This document shows positions 22,052 to 29,801 of a stretch of 34,150 nt of DNA, in pieces; position 1 is the first letter of the stretch; each line of letters starts with the position of its first letter. Below the pieces are notes generated by a model. That model was not told where the DNA came from. It ran no database searches and worked only from the letters and a program-made list of their open reading frames with translations. Location of the stretch: NCBI GenBank assembly GCA_910585565.1, contig CAJUFC010000242.1, forward strand, positions 1 to 34,150, read 5' to 3'. The stretch is from an uncultured Eggerthellaceae bacterium (GTDB lineage: Bacteria > Actinomycetota > Coriobacteriia > Coriobacteriales > Eggerthellaceae). Position numbers and translations under genes: made by a program.

Positions 22052-22951
22052 CTATGCTGGCTCAGGCTGCTCGGGCACGCAGAGCAGCCCGTCCTGTTCG
22101 CTCATGAAGCCCTCGCGGCAGAGCTCTTCCACCAGCGAATCGAACAGCTCGTCGGCAACGGCCTCTCGGTTATGGGCGCGCTCGAAATCGTCGAGCAGCG
22201 CTCGTGCCTGTGCACACGTGGTCTCCCCGCTCCCATTGAGCACGATGCGTACGAGCTCTGCGCGCTTTTGGCGGCGCGAGCCCTCGAACGGAGACTGCCG
22301 CACATACGAGGTGCTCTTGCGCGTAGGGTTCGTGCCGCTCTTCTTGAGCGCGGCTCCGTAGTCCAAGATGCCGTAATACCAGCTGCGCGGGTCGCCAACG
22401 TCAGCTGTGTCGGCGACGTAGGGCACGAGGTCCGCATCAGCGACGGCCATCTCGTCGCCGAACAGCTCGTGGATGAACACGGCGCGCACGTTCGTCTCCA
22501 CGTAGACGGCAGGCTTCTCGTAGGCAAACGCGAGCACGCCTGCCGCCGTCGCCGGCCCGATGCCGGGCAGCTTGACCAGCGCGTCAAAGCTGTCGGGCAG
22601 CACGCCTTTGTGCTCTGCCACCACGCGCTCGGCTGCCTTTTTGAGGGACAGGGCGCGCCGGTTGTAGCCCAGCCCCTGCCAGAGCGAAAGCAGCTCGGCC
22701 ACCGAGCCTGCAGCCAAGTCGGCCAGCGTAGGGAACGCCTCAAGGAAGCGCTCCCAATAGCGTTCGACGCGCGATACCTGGGTCTGTTGCAGCATGACCT
22801 CGGAAACGAGTACCGCATACGCGTCATCGATATGGCGCCACGGCAACTCGCGATAGTGCAGCGCGCCCTCCTCCTGCACGCGGGCGACGAACGCCTCGCG
22901 CGTCACATCCCCGCACGGCCACAACTCCTCATGACGCCGCACCTGATACAT
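22052..22951 (-). CDS. mutY: MutY-type HhH-GPD adenine glycosylase lacking the Fe-S motif
   Basis: A 299-residue base-excision repair enzyme. LPWR, VSEVMLQQTQVSRVERYWERF (catalytic E51), WQGLGYNRRALSL and the HhH LPGIGPATAAGVL match MutY, which removes adenine opposite 8-oxoguanine. Two departures stand out. The aspartate of the GPD motif (E. coli D138, in LDGNVKRV) is glutamate here (E152, in VETNVRAV). The C-terminal four-cysteine [4Fe-4S] loop is absent; that region reads NPTRKSTSYVRQSPFEGS. The usual C-terminal MutT-like domain is also missing. Homologues with the same features seem to form a clade in gut anaerobes, so substrate specificity is less sure. The ATG at 22951 (GGGGAAA nearby) is preferred; upstream starts at 22996 and 23032 have no ribosome site. 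Confidence 0.8.
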   Translation of the reverse strand: MYQVRRHEELWPCGDVTREAFVARVQEEGALHYRELPWRHIDDAYAVLVSEVMLQQTQVSRVERYWERFLEAFPTLADLAAGSVAELLSLWQGLGYNRRALSLKKAAERVVAEHKGVLPDSFDALVKLPGIGPATAAGVLAFAYEKPAVYVETNVRAVFIHELFGDEMAVADADLVPYVADTADVGDPRSWYYGILDYGAALKKSGTNPTRKSTSYVRQSPFEGSRRQKRAELVRIVLNGSGETTCAQARALLDDFERAHNREAVADELFDSLVEELCREGFMSEQDGLLCVPEQPEPA

Positions 22952-23143
22952 CGCTTTCCCCGCGACACCCACATTCGCCCCTTCGCCGCATTCCATCGAG
23001 ACGATTGTAGGAGATACACCCCCGAAAGTCATGAAGAAGAGAGCGAGGAGCTATTGCCTATGAGCACTATTCCACGATTGCAGCCATCAGGCGGCACCCT
23101 CGCCGCTGCCTATCGCTCCCGTCGACAATACGTCCTAGGCGCT

Positions 23144-24355
23144 CTATCCAAGCGAGACGCCTGCAAGCTTCTCGCTCACCCGCGTCATGACCTCCGTGTA
23201 GTATTGATAATCCTCCGCCGTGAGACTGTCCTCGTCGATGGCCTCGACCTTCGCTGTCATCGCCGCATAATCGGCCAGCAGCTTCGCATAATCTGCTGCC
23301 ATGCTGGCAGGATTGCTCGACGAGTTGTACTTTTCCATGAAGGCGATGTAGCCATCCATGAACTTCTCGTAGTCGTCCATGACCTGCCTGAAGCTCGCGT
23401 CCGTAGTCGCCGGAGCGTCTGCCTGGCTCGCAGTTGGAGCCGGCTCGGGAGCCGGTGCCGAATCCGCAGCGGCTTCCAACGAGGCACTTGATGACGACGC
23501 CGAGGAGGATGAGCTTTCCTTCGCTGCATACAGGGAGATATACATCGTGCTGAAGCCCCGATATTCGAGATGGAGCGAATCGCCTTCCGCGTTTTTGGCA
23601 TTGAACGAAGTGTCGCCCCTGCTGTGGTCGACGCTGAAGCCTTTCTCGATGCATTGGTTCACGTAGGCATCGTAGGACGCCTTGTCCATCTCGCCGACAT
23701 AGGCAGTAAGCTGGGTCGCAGAATCGACGGCGATGCTGCCCTTTGCCTTGTGAGGATCCGGCAGCTTGGTGGCAAGACCCATGGTCGGCCACGCGAGCTG
23801 GCCGTTGACTTTCGGCACATCGAGGTCGATGGTGATCTCTTTGGAGGAGCTGCTGTATCGAACGGACAGCTCATACCCCTCAGAATCGTAGGCAACGTAC
23901 TCGTCGCCATCCTCGTCGGCATCCACCGTGAACCCACGTTCCTTGCACTTGCCGACATAGCTGTCGAAGTCTTTCTTCTCTATCTTGTCGGAAACCCTGA
24001 TATAAAGGCTTTCCTTGCTTTCCATCACGCTTTCGCACTTGCGATCCATGCTTGGAATCATCTGGGCGAGGGGACCTGTCGGCCAGTCTTCTTGCGTCGA
24101 ACTCACATGCTCGCTACACGAGCGGCTGCACGAGCCGAAAGCGGATAGCGCAATCCAGATGACGAGGATGGCGACCACGATCTTGAACGCCTTCCCGCTC
24201 TTCTTGGGCGCTTCCGCCATCGTCTGTGCCCCGCTGGCTACAGACGACGGCACGCCGTCTGCGCCGATGACAGGCTCTCCCACCGGGGCACCACAGATCG
24301 GGCAACTGACTCCGTTGTCAGGCACTTCGGTGCCGCACATCTTGCACGTTCTCAT
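23144..24355 (-). CDS. Zinc-ribbon membrane protein with two repeated DUF6591-like domains
   Basis: A 403-residue protein. A zinc ribbon at the N-terminus (C4-x2-C7 ... C18-x2-C21) precedes a single membrane helix (about 57-75, VVAILVIWIALSAFG), so the ribbon is cytoplasmic and the rest outside. Two related domains of about 75 residues follow: DFDSYVGKCKERGFTVDADED...LSVRYSSSSKEITIDL and SYDAYVNQCIEKGFSVDHSRGD...LHLEYRGFSTMYISL. A Ser-rich and Ala/Pro-rich linker and a helical C-terminus rich in Tyr, Met and Ala end the protein. The architecture matches DUF6591 proteins, which have no assigned function. The ATG at 24355 has AAGGAGAG four bases upstream. It is the third gene of a unit with the SPFH and PH-like genes. 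Confidence 0.75.
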   Translation of the reverse strand: MRTCKMCGTEVPDNGVSCPICGAPVGEPVIGADGVPSSVASGAQTMAEAPKKSGKAFKIVVAILVIWIALSAFGSCSRSCSEHVSSTQEDWPTGPLAQMIPSMDRKCESVMESKESLYIRVSDKIEKKDFDSYVGKCKERGFTVDADEDGDEYVAYDSEGYELSVRYSSSSKEITIDLDVPKVNGQLAWPTMGLATKLPDPHKAKGSIAVDSATQLTAYVGEMDKASYDAYVNQCIEKGFSVDHSRGDTSFNAKNAEGDSLHLEYRGFSTMYISLYAAKESSSSSASSSSASLEAAADSAPAPEPAPTASQADAPATTDASFRQVMDDYEKFMDGYIAFMEKYNSSSNPASMAADYAKLLADYAAMTAKVEAIDEDSLTAEDYQYYTEVMTRVSEKLAGVSLG

Positions 24356-24388
24356 GCTTCTCTCCTTCAGTCATTGGATGGGGAGGCG

Positions 24389-25504
24389 TCACAACCCCAT
24401 GATCTCCCTCTTCTTCGTTTCGAACTCCTCCTGCGACAGGACTCCGTCGTCTAGAAGCTCCTTCAGCTGCTTCACAGCCTCGATCTGCTCGTCGAGAGGC
24501 AGCGAAGGCGCACCTGTCGCGCCTTCTCCTCGAGCTGTCAGACCTTGGGCGAGGTTCATGCCAAAAAGCATCCCGCCTCCCTCTCCGAGACCGTTGTCTT
24601 GGATGCCTTGGGCGATCTTCTGTTGCGCAGCGATGTTCGAAGCGCGCTGCGACGACTCTTCATAGGCCTGCATGCTCATCCGATGCTCGGAGAACTTGCG
24701 TACCAACTCGCGCGAATCGCCAGAGAACTCGATGTTCTCGATGGCAACCTTCACCACCTTGAAGCCAAACCGCTCAGGCCAGCTTCCCGCGTTCTCTCCG
24801 TCCGCAGCGATGCTCTTGGCTATCTCTGTCGCCTGCGCTGGCAGCTGCGATATCCGGTAGGCGCTCGAGAGCTCGTTGAGCGCGACGATGAACGATTGGA
24901 GGAACTCCGAGATTATCTGTTTGCGGGCAGCGGGATAATCGAACGAGTAGCTGAACACATTGGCCGGGACGAAGTTGCGAAGGAATACCGTAGGGTCGGT
25001 GATCTTGATCGAGAAGAGCCCGTGCGAGAAGACTTCCAGATCGCACTTGTAGTACAGGTCATTATAGACTTGCGGGCCACGGGTTCCGAACGGGATGTGC
25101 CTGATCTCGCGCAGGTTGACGAAAGCGACGCGCTTCTCGATGACGGGCTCTCCGCCATAGGCGACGCGCTCGACGACCTGGGTGATGATCGAGCCGATAC
25201 CGTCTTGGAACACGCTCTCTTCGCCGCTGTCGTAAACGTAGTTTCCCGCTTCGGTGACGACGGTCTCGATGCCAGCTTGGCTGAACACGTAGGCGGCCGT
25301 GTTCTCGGGCACGAAGATGCGCGATCCGTTCGTAATGACGCCGTCTGAGCTATGAAGGTTCGCACCACGCCCTCGGTTCGTGCTCTTGAGCGTGCCAGGA
25401 ACAATCGCGTCGTGCTCGCTGAATGGCCTCGCGGTGTAGATATCTTTCCACTGGTCGGCGAACGTGCCGCTGACAGAATCTGAGATAGCCTTGAGAATTC
25501 CCAT
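24389..25504 (-). CDS. SPFH/Band-7 protein with C-terminal SHOCT domain (YdjI-like)
   Basis: A 371-residue SPFH-domain protein of the YdjI/virion-core-like group. The N-terminus (IVPGTLKSTNRGRGANLHSSDGVITNGSRIFVPENTAAYVFSQAG) and the core (VFLRNFVPANVFSYSFDYPAARKQIISEFLQSFIVALNELSS) fit that family. A helical stretch follows (about 270-310), then a Gly-rich linker and a C-terminal SHOCT (DEQIEAVKQLKELLDDGVLSQEEFETKKREIM). SPFH proteins form ring or cage assemblies at membranes; YdjI-type proteins are tied to membrane-stress systems. It has no transmembrane helix, so membrane contact probably runs through its partners. The ATG at 25504 has GGGAGG eight bases upstream, and the gene starts 13 bases after the PH-like gene, so they are one transcript. 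Confidence 0.88.
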   Translation of the reverse strand: MGILKAISDSVSGTFADQWKDIYTARPFSEHDAIVPGTLKSTNRGRGANLHSSDGVITNGSRIFVPENTAAYVFSQAGIETVVTEAGNYVYDSGEESVFQDGIGSIITQVVERVAYGGEPVIEKRVAFVNLREIRHIPFGTRGPQVYNDLYYKCDLEVFSHGLFSIKITDPTVFLRNFVPANVFSYSFDYPAARKQIISEFLQSFIVALNELSSAYRISQLPAQATEIAKSIAADGENAGSWPERFGFKVVKVAIENIEFSGDSRELVRKFSEHRMSMQAYEESSQRASNIAAQQKIAQGIQDNGLGEGGGMLFGMNLAQGLTARGEGATGAPSLPLDEQIEAVKQLKELLDDGVLSQEEFETKKREIMGL

Positions 25505-25517
25505 AGACCCTGCCTCC

Positions 25518-26129
25518 CTAGAGCGCCTGCTCTATGTCGCAATACCTGCAAGTGACCTTCTGCCCTTGTACGCCCGAAAGGGGCGCCATGCAGCCGATGC
25601 ATTTCTTCGTGGCGTGGACGACAGGCGGCGCCGAGGCCTTGACCGTCGGCGCGCCGCCCCGCGCAGCTGCAGGTACGCGCCGTATCTGCGGGTTGCCTGC
25701 GTGGGTCTTCCGGGGAAGAGCCATGACTGCCTGCGAGATAGCAACTTGCCATTGGCGCAGGTTGCGGTTCTCCTGATCCTTCGTTGACGCGAACAGAGTC
25801 TTGATGATGCCGGCCTCTGCATCTTCGTCCGAGTTTCCGAGGGTAAATGCCTCGATGCCGTGGCGAAAGTACACGTGCAGCTGCCGCTCGTCGTCCTGGG
25901 ACATGCCGATGATCACGCGAGGGGCGCCGTTCGCGATGGTTATTTGGTCGAGCGGGAATCGCTGGGTATCCTTTGCCCTCCCGAATATGCTTTTGTGAAC
26001 TACGATGAGCGCCTGGTTCGTCAGGATGAGCTCATCAAGCTCTGAATCGAACATTCCGCCTCGATCGTGCTTCATCTCCGAGTCGCGGAGGATGATGGCC
26101 TCGTTGGGCAAAAGATCGATTCTGGACAT
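25518..26129 (-). CDS. PH-like domain protein with C-terminal zinc ribbon
   Basis: A 203-residue protein. The first 110 residues (LLPNEAIILRDSEMKHDRGG...DELILTNQALIVVHKSIFGRAKDTQRFPLDQI...VIIGMSQDDERQLHVYF) resemble a bacterial PH/GRAM-like domain: an LTNQ(R/A)LI strand followed by a basic loop. After a basic Ala/Pro linker, the C-terminus (from about 175) has two cysteine pairs, CIGC and CRYC, as a zinc ribbon. Function unknown; as first gene of the SPFH module it may anchor or regulate that assembly. The ATG at 26129 has only a weak ribosome site (AAAGAGAA). The 26-bp palindrome lies 36 bases upstream, between it and the divergent XRE gene. Confidence 0.75.
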   Translation of the reverse strand: MSRIDLLPNEAIILRDSEMKHDRGGMFDSELDELILTNQALIVVHKSIFGRAKDTQRFPLDQITIANGAPRVIIGMSQDDERQLHVYFRHGIEAFTLGNSDEDAEAGIIKTLFASTKDQENRNLRQWQVAISQAVMALPRKTHAGNPQIRRVPAAARGGAPTVKASAPPVVHATKKCIGCMAPLSGVQGQKVTCRYCDIEQAL

Positions 26130-26164
26130 GTCTGAATTCTCTTTCTAACAGGTTGTTCTCAAGC

Positions 26165-26190
26165 TAATGGCTTCATATATGAAGCCATTA
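26165..26190. promoter_or_regulatory. Perfect 26-bp palindrome between the SPFH module and the XRE gene
   Basis: The half TAATGGCTTCATA (26165-26177) is followed directly by its exact reverse complement (26178-26190). It overlaps a likely -35 of the plus-strand XRE gene (TTCATA 26172-26177, 17 bp, TAGTCT 26195-26200) and lies in the promoter zone of the minus-strand operon. It is best read as the operator of the XRE protein. Confidence 0.7.
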
Positions 26191-26218
26191 AAAATAGTCT
26201 AGCACATATTCTGTAGCC

Positions 26219-26434
26219 ATGAACATCGACCAGAAAAGACGCGCTCTTGGCGAGTCCATCAGGCAGCGGAGGGAAAGCCAGGGGCTTTCTCAAGACCGTC
26301 TCGCCAAGATGGTCGGCTCCAGCAAATCGCACATCTGGCGCATCGAGAAAGGGCGCGTCGGTGTCGGCATCGACGACCTTGCCCGGATTGCCGATGCGCT
26401 CGACACGGGCGTGCGCGACCTCTTGCCATTCTAG
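26219..26434 (+). CDS. Small XRE-family transcriptional regulator
   Basis: A 71-residue protein that is essentially one helix-turn-helix (LGESIRQRRESQGLSQDRLAKMVGSSKSHIWRIEKGRVGVGIDDLARIADALD). Such proteins bind palindromic operators as dimers, and many are autoregulators. It is divergent from the PH/SPFH/zinc-ribbon operon and separated from it by the 26-bp palindrome, so it probably controls both directions. No Shine-Dalgarno precedes the ATG at 26219, and the -10 candidate is about 18 bases upstream, so the leader is very short. Its TAG stop overlaps the MerR stop on the other strand within one CTAG. No toxin-like partner adjoins it. Confidence 0.85.
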   Translation: MNIDQKRRALGESIRQRRESQGLSQDRLAKMVGSSKSHIWRIEKGRVGVGIDDLARIADALDTGVRDLLPF

Positions 26435-27561
26435 CTGCACATCACGTCAATTACCCGCAGCGCGTTCTCGGTCTCCTCAATGCCGACAGCGATTCCTTCG
26501 TCTAGCCCCAGGTAGGCACATAGAGATTCATTCTCGAGAATCCCCACCAGAAAACGAAGAATCGAAAAACCCAGCTCCGCAAGCACCTCGCTCGACGCCG
26601 CCTCTCCTTCCTCAGTTCCCAGCAGCGCGATTCCTGCTGCTCTGGTCAGTTCGCTCGCACGGTCCATCGCCGCCACGATGTCGCTTTCGGCAAGCTGCGC
26701 GATCTCGGCTATCAACAGGTCGCTCGCTTTCGCGAAGCGCGCCATGAGAACGAAGAAGGCGAGCATCTGCAACGTCGCCGCATCCCCTGGGACGCCGATT
26801 TTCTCAACATACTCGGCAATGAGTCCCTGGTCCTCGAAGACGGCCCAGAACCCGAGGTAGCCGAGCTCTGCTGCCGGGAGGACGAAATCGTCCCACCACG
26901 CGAAGAATGCCGCCAACGCTTCGTCAACGCCCGCAAACCCGCGCCCTTCGTCGAGCATGGCGACCATGCGGATGACGTCTGCTGCCTGCTTAAGCGAGAA
27001 CAAGGCCTCATCGTCCTCATATGCGTCGAGCTTGCACATCGCGCGCTCATATGGCGACGCCTCGCGCGCCAGATCGGCCATCTCGTCGAGCGTCCCAGGC
27101 CCGCAAGCAAGGCCCTCGATCAGATCAGTGTCAGTGATGGCGACAAACTGGGCGAACAGAATGAGCGAGCGCAGTCGCGCCTCCTGGCGCTTCAGGTCTT
27201 CGAGCTTGGACACGATTGCCTCGTACAGCTCGTCGTCATCGCCATCAAGAATGTTCGCGATCTCGTCGAGGCTGAAACGGTATTCGGAGAACACCTCAAT
27301 GGCTTGCAGGCGCCCAAGATCGTCAACGCCATAGAGCTTGCGATCGTTCGCAACACCCTTCCCTGTGCGCTCAGGACAGAGCAGTCCGATCTTGTCGTAA
27401 TAGCGCAGCGTCGTTCTGCTGACGCCCGTCAGCTCCTCAACCTGGCCGACCGTGAGCTTCGTTTCTCCGGAGGGAACCTTCACGCCCTCCTCTCCAATGA
27501 TGACGCTCGACTCGCCCGTCTCCGACACCACTTTGGTTTTAGTCCTTCGGTAACCAGCCAT
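26431..27561 (-). CDS. MerR-family transcriptional regulator with long C-terminal sensor region
   Basis: A 376-residue regulator. After about 33 polar residues comes the MerR DNA-binding domain (LTVGQVEELTGVSRTTLRYYDKIGLLCPER...KLYGVDDLGRLQAIEVFSEYRFSLDEIANIL, 35-105), a coiled linker (LEDLKRQEARLRSLI, about 120-140) and an all-helical region of over 200 residues without known family features, probably a ligand-binding or dimerisation domain like the long MerR proteins of the TipAL group. The ATG at 27561 has AGGAGG six bases upstream; the frame is open to 27693 but crosses the promoter. The operator-like repeat sits in its own promoter spacer, so autoregulation is likely. No target gene adjoins it on the same strand. 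Confidence 0.85.
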   Translation of the reverse strand: MAGYRRTKTKVVSETGESSVIIGEEGVKVPSGETKLTVGQVEELTGVSRTTLRYYDKIGLLCPERTGKGVANDRKLYGVDDLGRLQAIEVFSEYRFSLDEIANILDGDDDELYEAIVSKLEDLKRQEARLRSLILFAQFVAITDTDLIEGLACGPGTLDEMADLAREASPYERAMCKLDAYEDDEALFSLKQAADVIRMVAMLDEGRGFAGVDEALAAFFAWWDDFVLPAAELGYLGFWAVFEDQGLIAEYVEKIGVPGDAATLQMLAFFVLMARFAKASDLLIAEIAQLAESDIVAAMDRASELTRAAGIALLGTEEGEAASSEVLAELGFSILRFLVGILENESLCAYLGLDEGIAVGIEETENALRVIDVMCS

Positions 27562-27583
27562 TGCGCACCTCCTCGAACGGAAG

Positions 27584-27612
27584 TGTAAACCCTGCACTTG
27601 GTGCAGGGTCAA
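27584..27612 (-). promoter_or_regulatory. merR promoter with a MerR-type operator in the spacer
   Basis: On the minus strand, TTGACC (27607-27612) and TTTACA (27584-27589) flank a 17-bp spacer. The dyad CCCTGCAC-CAA-GTGCAGGG (27590-27608) fills that spacer, touching the -35. An inverted repeat between -35 and -10 is the hallmark of MerR-family operators, although classical ones have 19-20 bp spacers. Confidence 0.7.
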
Positions 27613-27724
27613 CAGCTGATCCGATAAAACGCAAGCGATATGCTCTTTCAGGGAAAGCGCCTCCACAAAATGCTCGCGTGAACACCCGAGCACCGGAAGT
27701 TTCTGAAAGCGTTCTCGCGCGCAC

Positions 27725-27755
27725 GGGTCAGGAGGGGGGGCGGTTCCCTTGGCTC
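27725..27755 (+). repeat. REP-like degenerate repeat, copy 1
   Basis: GGTCAGGA, a G-run and CGGTTCCCTTGGCTC (27741-27755) match other copies near 33.1-33.7 kb. It lies in the 300-bp gap between the MerR gene and the response regulator, where I see no gene. Confidence 0.4.
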
Positions 27756-27772
27756 AATGCGCGTCCGGGGCG

Positions 27773-27805
27773 TTGACGGGATAGCGCTGGCTTGCGCGGT
27801 ATAAT
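27773..27805 (+). promoter_or_regulatory. Possible response-regulator operon promoter with unusual spacing
   Basis: TTGACG (27773-27778) and a perfect TATAAT (27800-27805) lie 21 bp apart, too far for normal sigma70 use. Either the -10 is used with another -35 or a regulator that distorts DNA is needed. The gene starts at 27862. Confidence 0.35.
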
Positions 27806-27861
27806 CGGCTGCGTTTTGGAAGAACGCGTGCGACCCTGCGACCCGGAAAGGCGGACGCACC

Positions 27862-28584
27862 ATGCCCAGCATCCTCATCGTGGAAGACGATTGCGACCTC
27901 GCGCGCATTACTGCTCGGTTCCTGGAGGAGAGCGGCTTTGCCGTCAGCGTCGCCCCCAGCGCCGAGGCGGCCTATGACGAGCTCACCCATGCCGCCTTCG
28001 ACTGCCTCGTGGTGGACGTCAACCTTCCCGGCGATGACGGATTTGCGCTCTGCCGCCATCTGCGCAGCCGCAGCGGCGTGCCGGTGCTGTTCGCGTCCGC
28101 GCGCGTCGAGCCCGATGCGCGCGTGCGAGCCCTGGAGGAAGGCGGAGACGTCTATCTGCCTAAGCCATTTGGCCTGAAAGAGCTGCTGGCCCAGGTGCAG
28201 GCGCTCCTGCGCCGCTCGGGCGGCATGATGGGCCACGGCGGCAGCACCTCTGACGCTGCCGCCGGACAGACCATCGAGCGCGGGCGCTTCTGCCTGGACG
28301 TCGCCGCGGGGCGCCTGCTCAAAGACGGCACGGAGGTAGCGCTGTCGCCACGGGAATACCAGCTGGCGGCATTTCTCATGCGCCATGCAGGCGAGGCTGT
28401 CTCGCGCGACGCCCTGCTCGCCGAGGTGTGGGGCGCGTTCGCCGAGGTGGAGGCGCAGACCGTGGCCGTGCACATGAGCTGGCTGCGCGCCAAGCTCGAA
28501 GACGACCCGGCGCATCCGGCCTACTTCAAGACGGTGCGCGGCCAGGGATACCGGTTCGACGCCGGCGAGAGCACCGCCTCATGA
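27862..28584 (+). CDS. OmpR/PhoB-family response regulator
   Basis: A 240-residue two-component regulator. The receiver (1-115) has the acidic pocket E8/D9/D10, phospho-acceptor D52 in VVDVNLPG, S79 in LFASAR and K101 in PKPF. A Gly/Ser linker leads to a winged helix (about 140-235: LSPREYQLAAFLMRHAGEAVSRDALLAEVWG, AVHMSWLRAKLEDDPAHPAYFKTVRGQGYRF). All signalling residues are present. The ATG at 27862 is preceded by GGAAAGG. The histidine-kinase start overlaps its stop as ATGA. A direct repeat with 11-bp period upstream of the ABC genes is the expected form of its binding site, so it probably activates that transporter. Confidence 0.93.
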   Translation: MPSILIVEDDCDLARITARFLEESGFAVSVAPSAEAAYDELTHAAFDCLVVDVNLPGDDGFALCRHLRSRSGVPVLFASARVEPDARVRALEEGGDVYLPKPFGLKELLAQVQALLRRSGGMMGHGGSTSDAAAGQTIERGRFCLDVAAGRLLKDGTEVALSPREYQLAAFLMRHAGEAVSRDALLAEVWGAFAEVEAQTVAVHMSWLRAKLEDDPAHPAYFKTVRGQGYRFDAGESTAS

Positions 28585-29783
28585 CCTCGCACGCCGGCTC
28601 TCGCATACAGACGCGCTTTCGCGCCTGCGTCGCCGTCGCCGTTGCATGCGTGCTGGGCGCGACCATCGCTGCCGGCGCCATGGCCTCTGGACACGAAAGC
28701 GCCGATGCCCTGCGCGAGCACGTGCTCGAGCTGAACGAGGCCCGCGCCACCCTCGATGCGATGGCCGCAGGAAGCGACACGAACGACAGCGAGAGCAGCG
28801 CATCCATCGTCCGTGAGGCGGACGCGTCGCTTGTCGCAGCCCAAGCGGCTATACGCGACGCCGTCCAACAGCGAGACGACTCTGCCCTGGCGGCCATCCT
28901 GCTCATGGCTGTCGTGGCGCTCGCCGCCGTCGGAGGCGTTGCCGCCTACCTCTACCGAAGCGTGGTCGCGCCGTTCCTGCGTCTTGAGGCCTTCGCCACC
29001 GACGTAGCCAATGGCAACCTCGACGCCCCCTTGGCCTACGAGCGATCAAACCCCTTCGGCCAGTTCACCTGGGCCTTCGACCACCTGCGCACGCAGCTCG
29101 TCCGCGCACGCGCCGCAGAGCAGGCCTCGCTCGCGGCGCACAAGACCGCGCTCGCCTCCCTCTCGCACGACCTGCGCACGCCGCTGGCAGCCCTGCGCGC
29201 CCATGCCGAGGCGCTTGAGCTGGGGCTCGCCCGCACGCCTGAGGAGCAGGCAGAATACGAACAGCTCATCATGCGAAAATGCGACGAGGCGGCAGGGCTC
29301 GTCGAAGACCTGCTGACGCATGCCCTGGCCGGCATGGAGCGCATCGACGTCACGTGCGAGCCCACCTTGATCGCACCCGTGCTGAGAAGCTGCGTGGCCG
29401 GCTTCTCGTCCGTCACGGCCGCATCGTGCGCTCACCTCGACGACGCCCTTGTGGCCGTTGACCCCAAGCGGCTTGCCCAAGCCATCGACAACCTGCTCGC
29501 AAACGCCGCGAAGTACGCGCCCGGCGCACGCGTGGAGGTGTCAAGCGCGTGCGCGAACGGCACCTGCACCATCGCCGTGCGCGACTTCGGGCCGGGCGCC
29601 TGTCCTGAGGACCTGCCGTTTTTGAAGGACCGGTTCTACCGCGGAGCGAACGCAGCCGATAACGCCGGCGCGGGGCTGGGGCTCTTCATCGCTGAGCACC
29701 TGACATGCCGCATGGGAGGCACGCTTTCGGTAGAGAACGCCGAGCCGGGCCTGCGCGTCACGATGGCGTTCCCGCTCGCCTGA
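28581..29783 (+). CDS. Membrane sensor histidine kinase
   Basis: A 400-residue HK with two membrane helices (about 14-34 and 103-125) around an external domain of only about 68 residues, a HAMP-like region (to about 180), the phospho-acceptor box LASLSHDLRTPLAALRAHAE (H196) and an ATP-binding domain with N-box AIDNLLANAAKYAP, G1 RDFGPGA, F-box FLKDRFYRG and G2 GAGLGLFIAEHL. It would autophosphorylate and act on the regulator encoded just before. The small sensing domain is typical of kinases that detect membrane or peptide stress together with an ABC transporter; that is an inference here. The ATG at 28581 overlaps the regulator's stop by four bases. Confidence 0.93.
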   Translation: MTSHAGSRIQTRFRACVAVAVACVLGATIAAGAMASGHESADALREHVLELNEARATLDAMAAGSDTNDSESSASIVREADASLVAAQAAIRDAVQQRDDSALAAILLMAVVALAAVGGVAAYLYRSVVAPFLRLEAFATDVANGNLDAPLAYERSNPFGQFTWAFDHLRTQLVRARAAEQASLAAHKTALASLSHDLRTPLAALRAHAEALELGLARTPEEQAEYEQLIMRKCDEAAGLVEDLLTHALAGMERIDVTCEPTLIAPVLRSCVAGFSSVTAASCAHLDDALVAVDPKRLAQAIDNLLANAAKYAPGARVEVSSACANGTCTIAVRDFGPGACPEDLPFLKDRFYRGANAADNAGAGLGLFIAEHLTCRMGGTLSVENAEPGLRVTMAFPLA

Positions 29784-29801
29784 CTCAATGCGTATTCGTC
29801 G

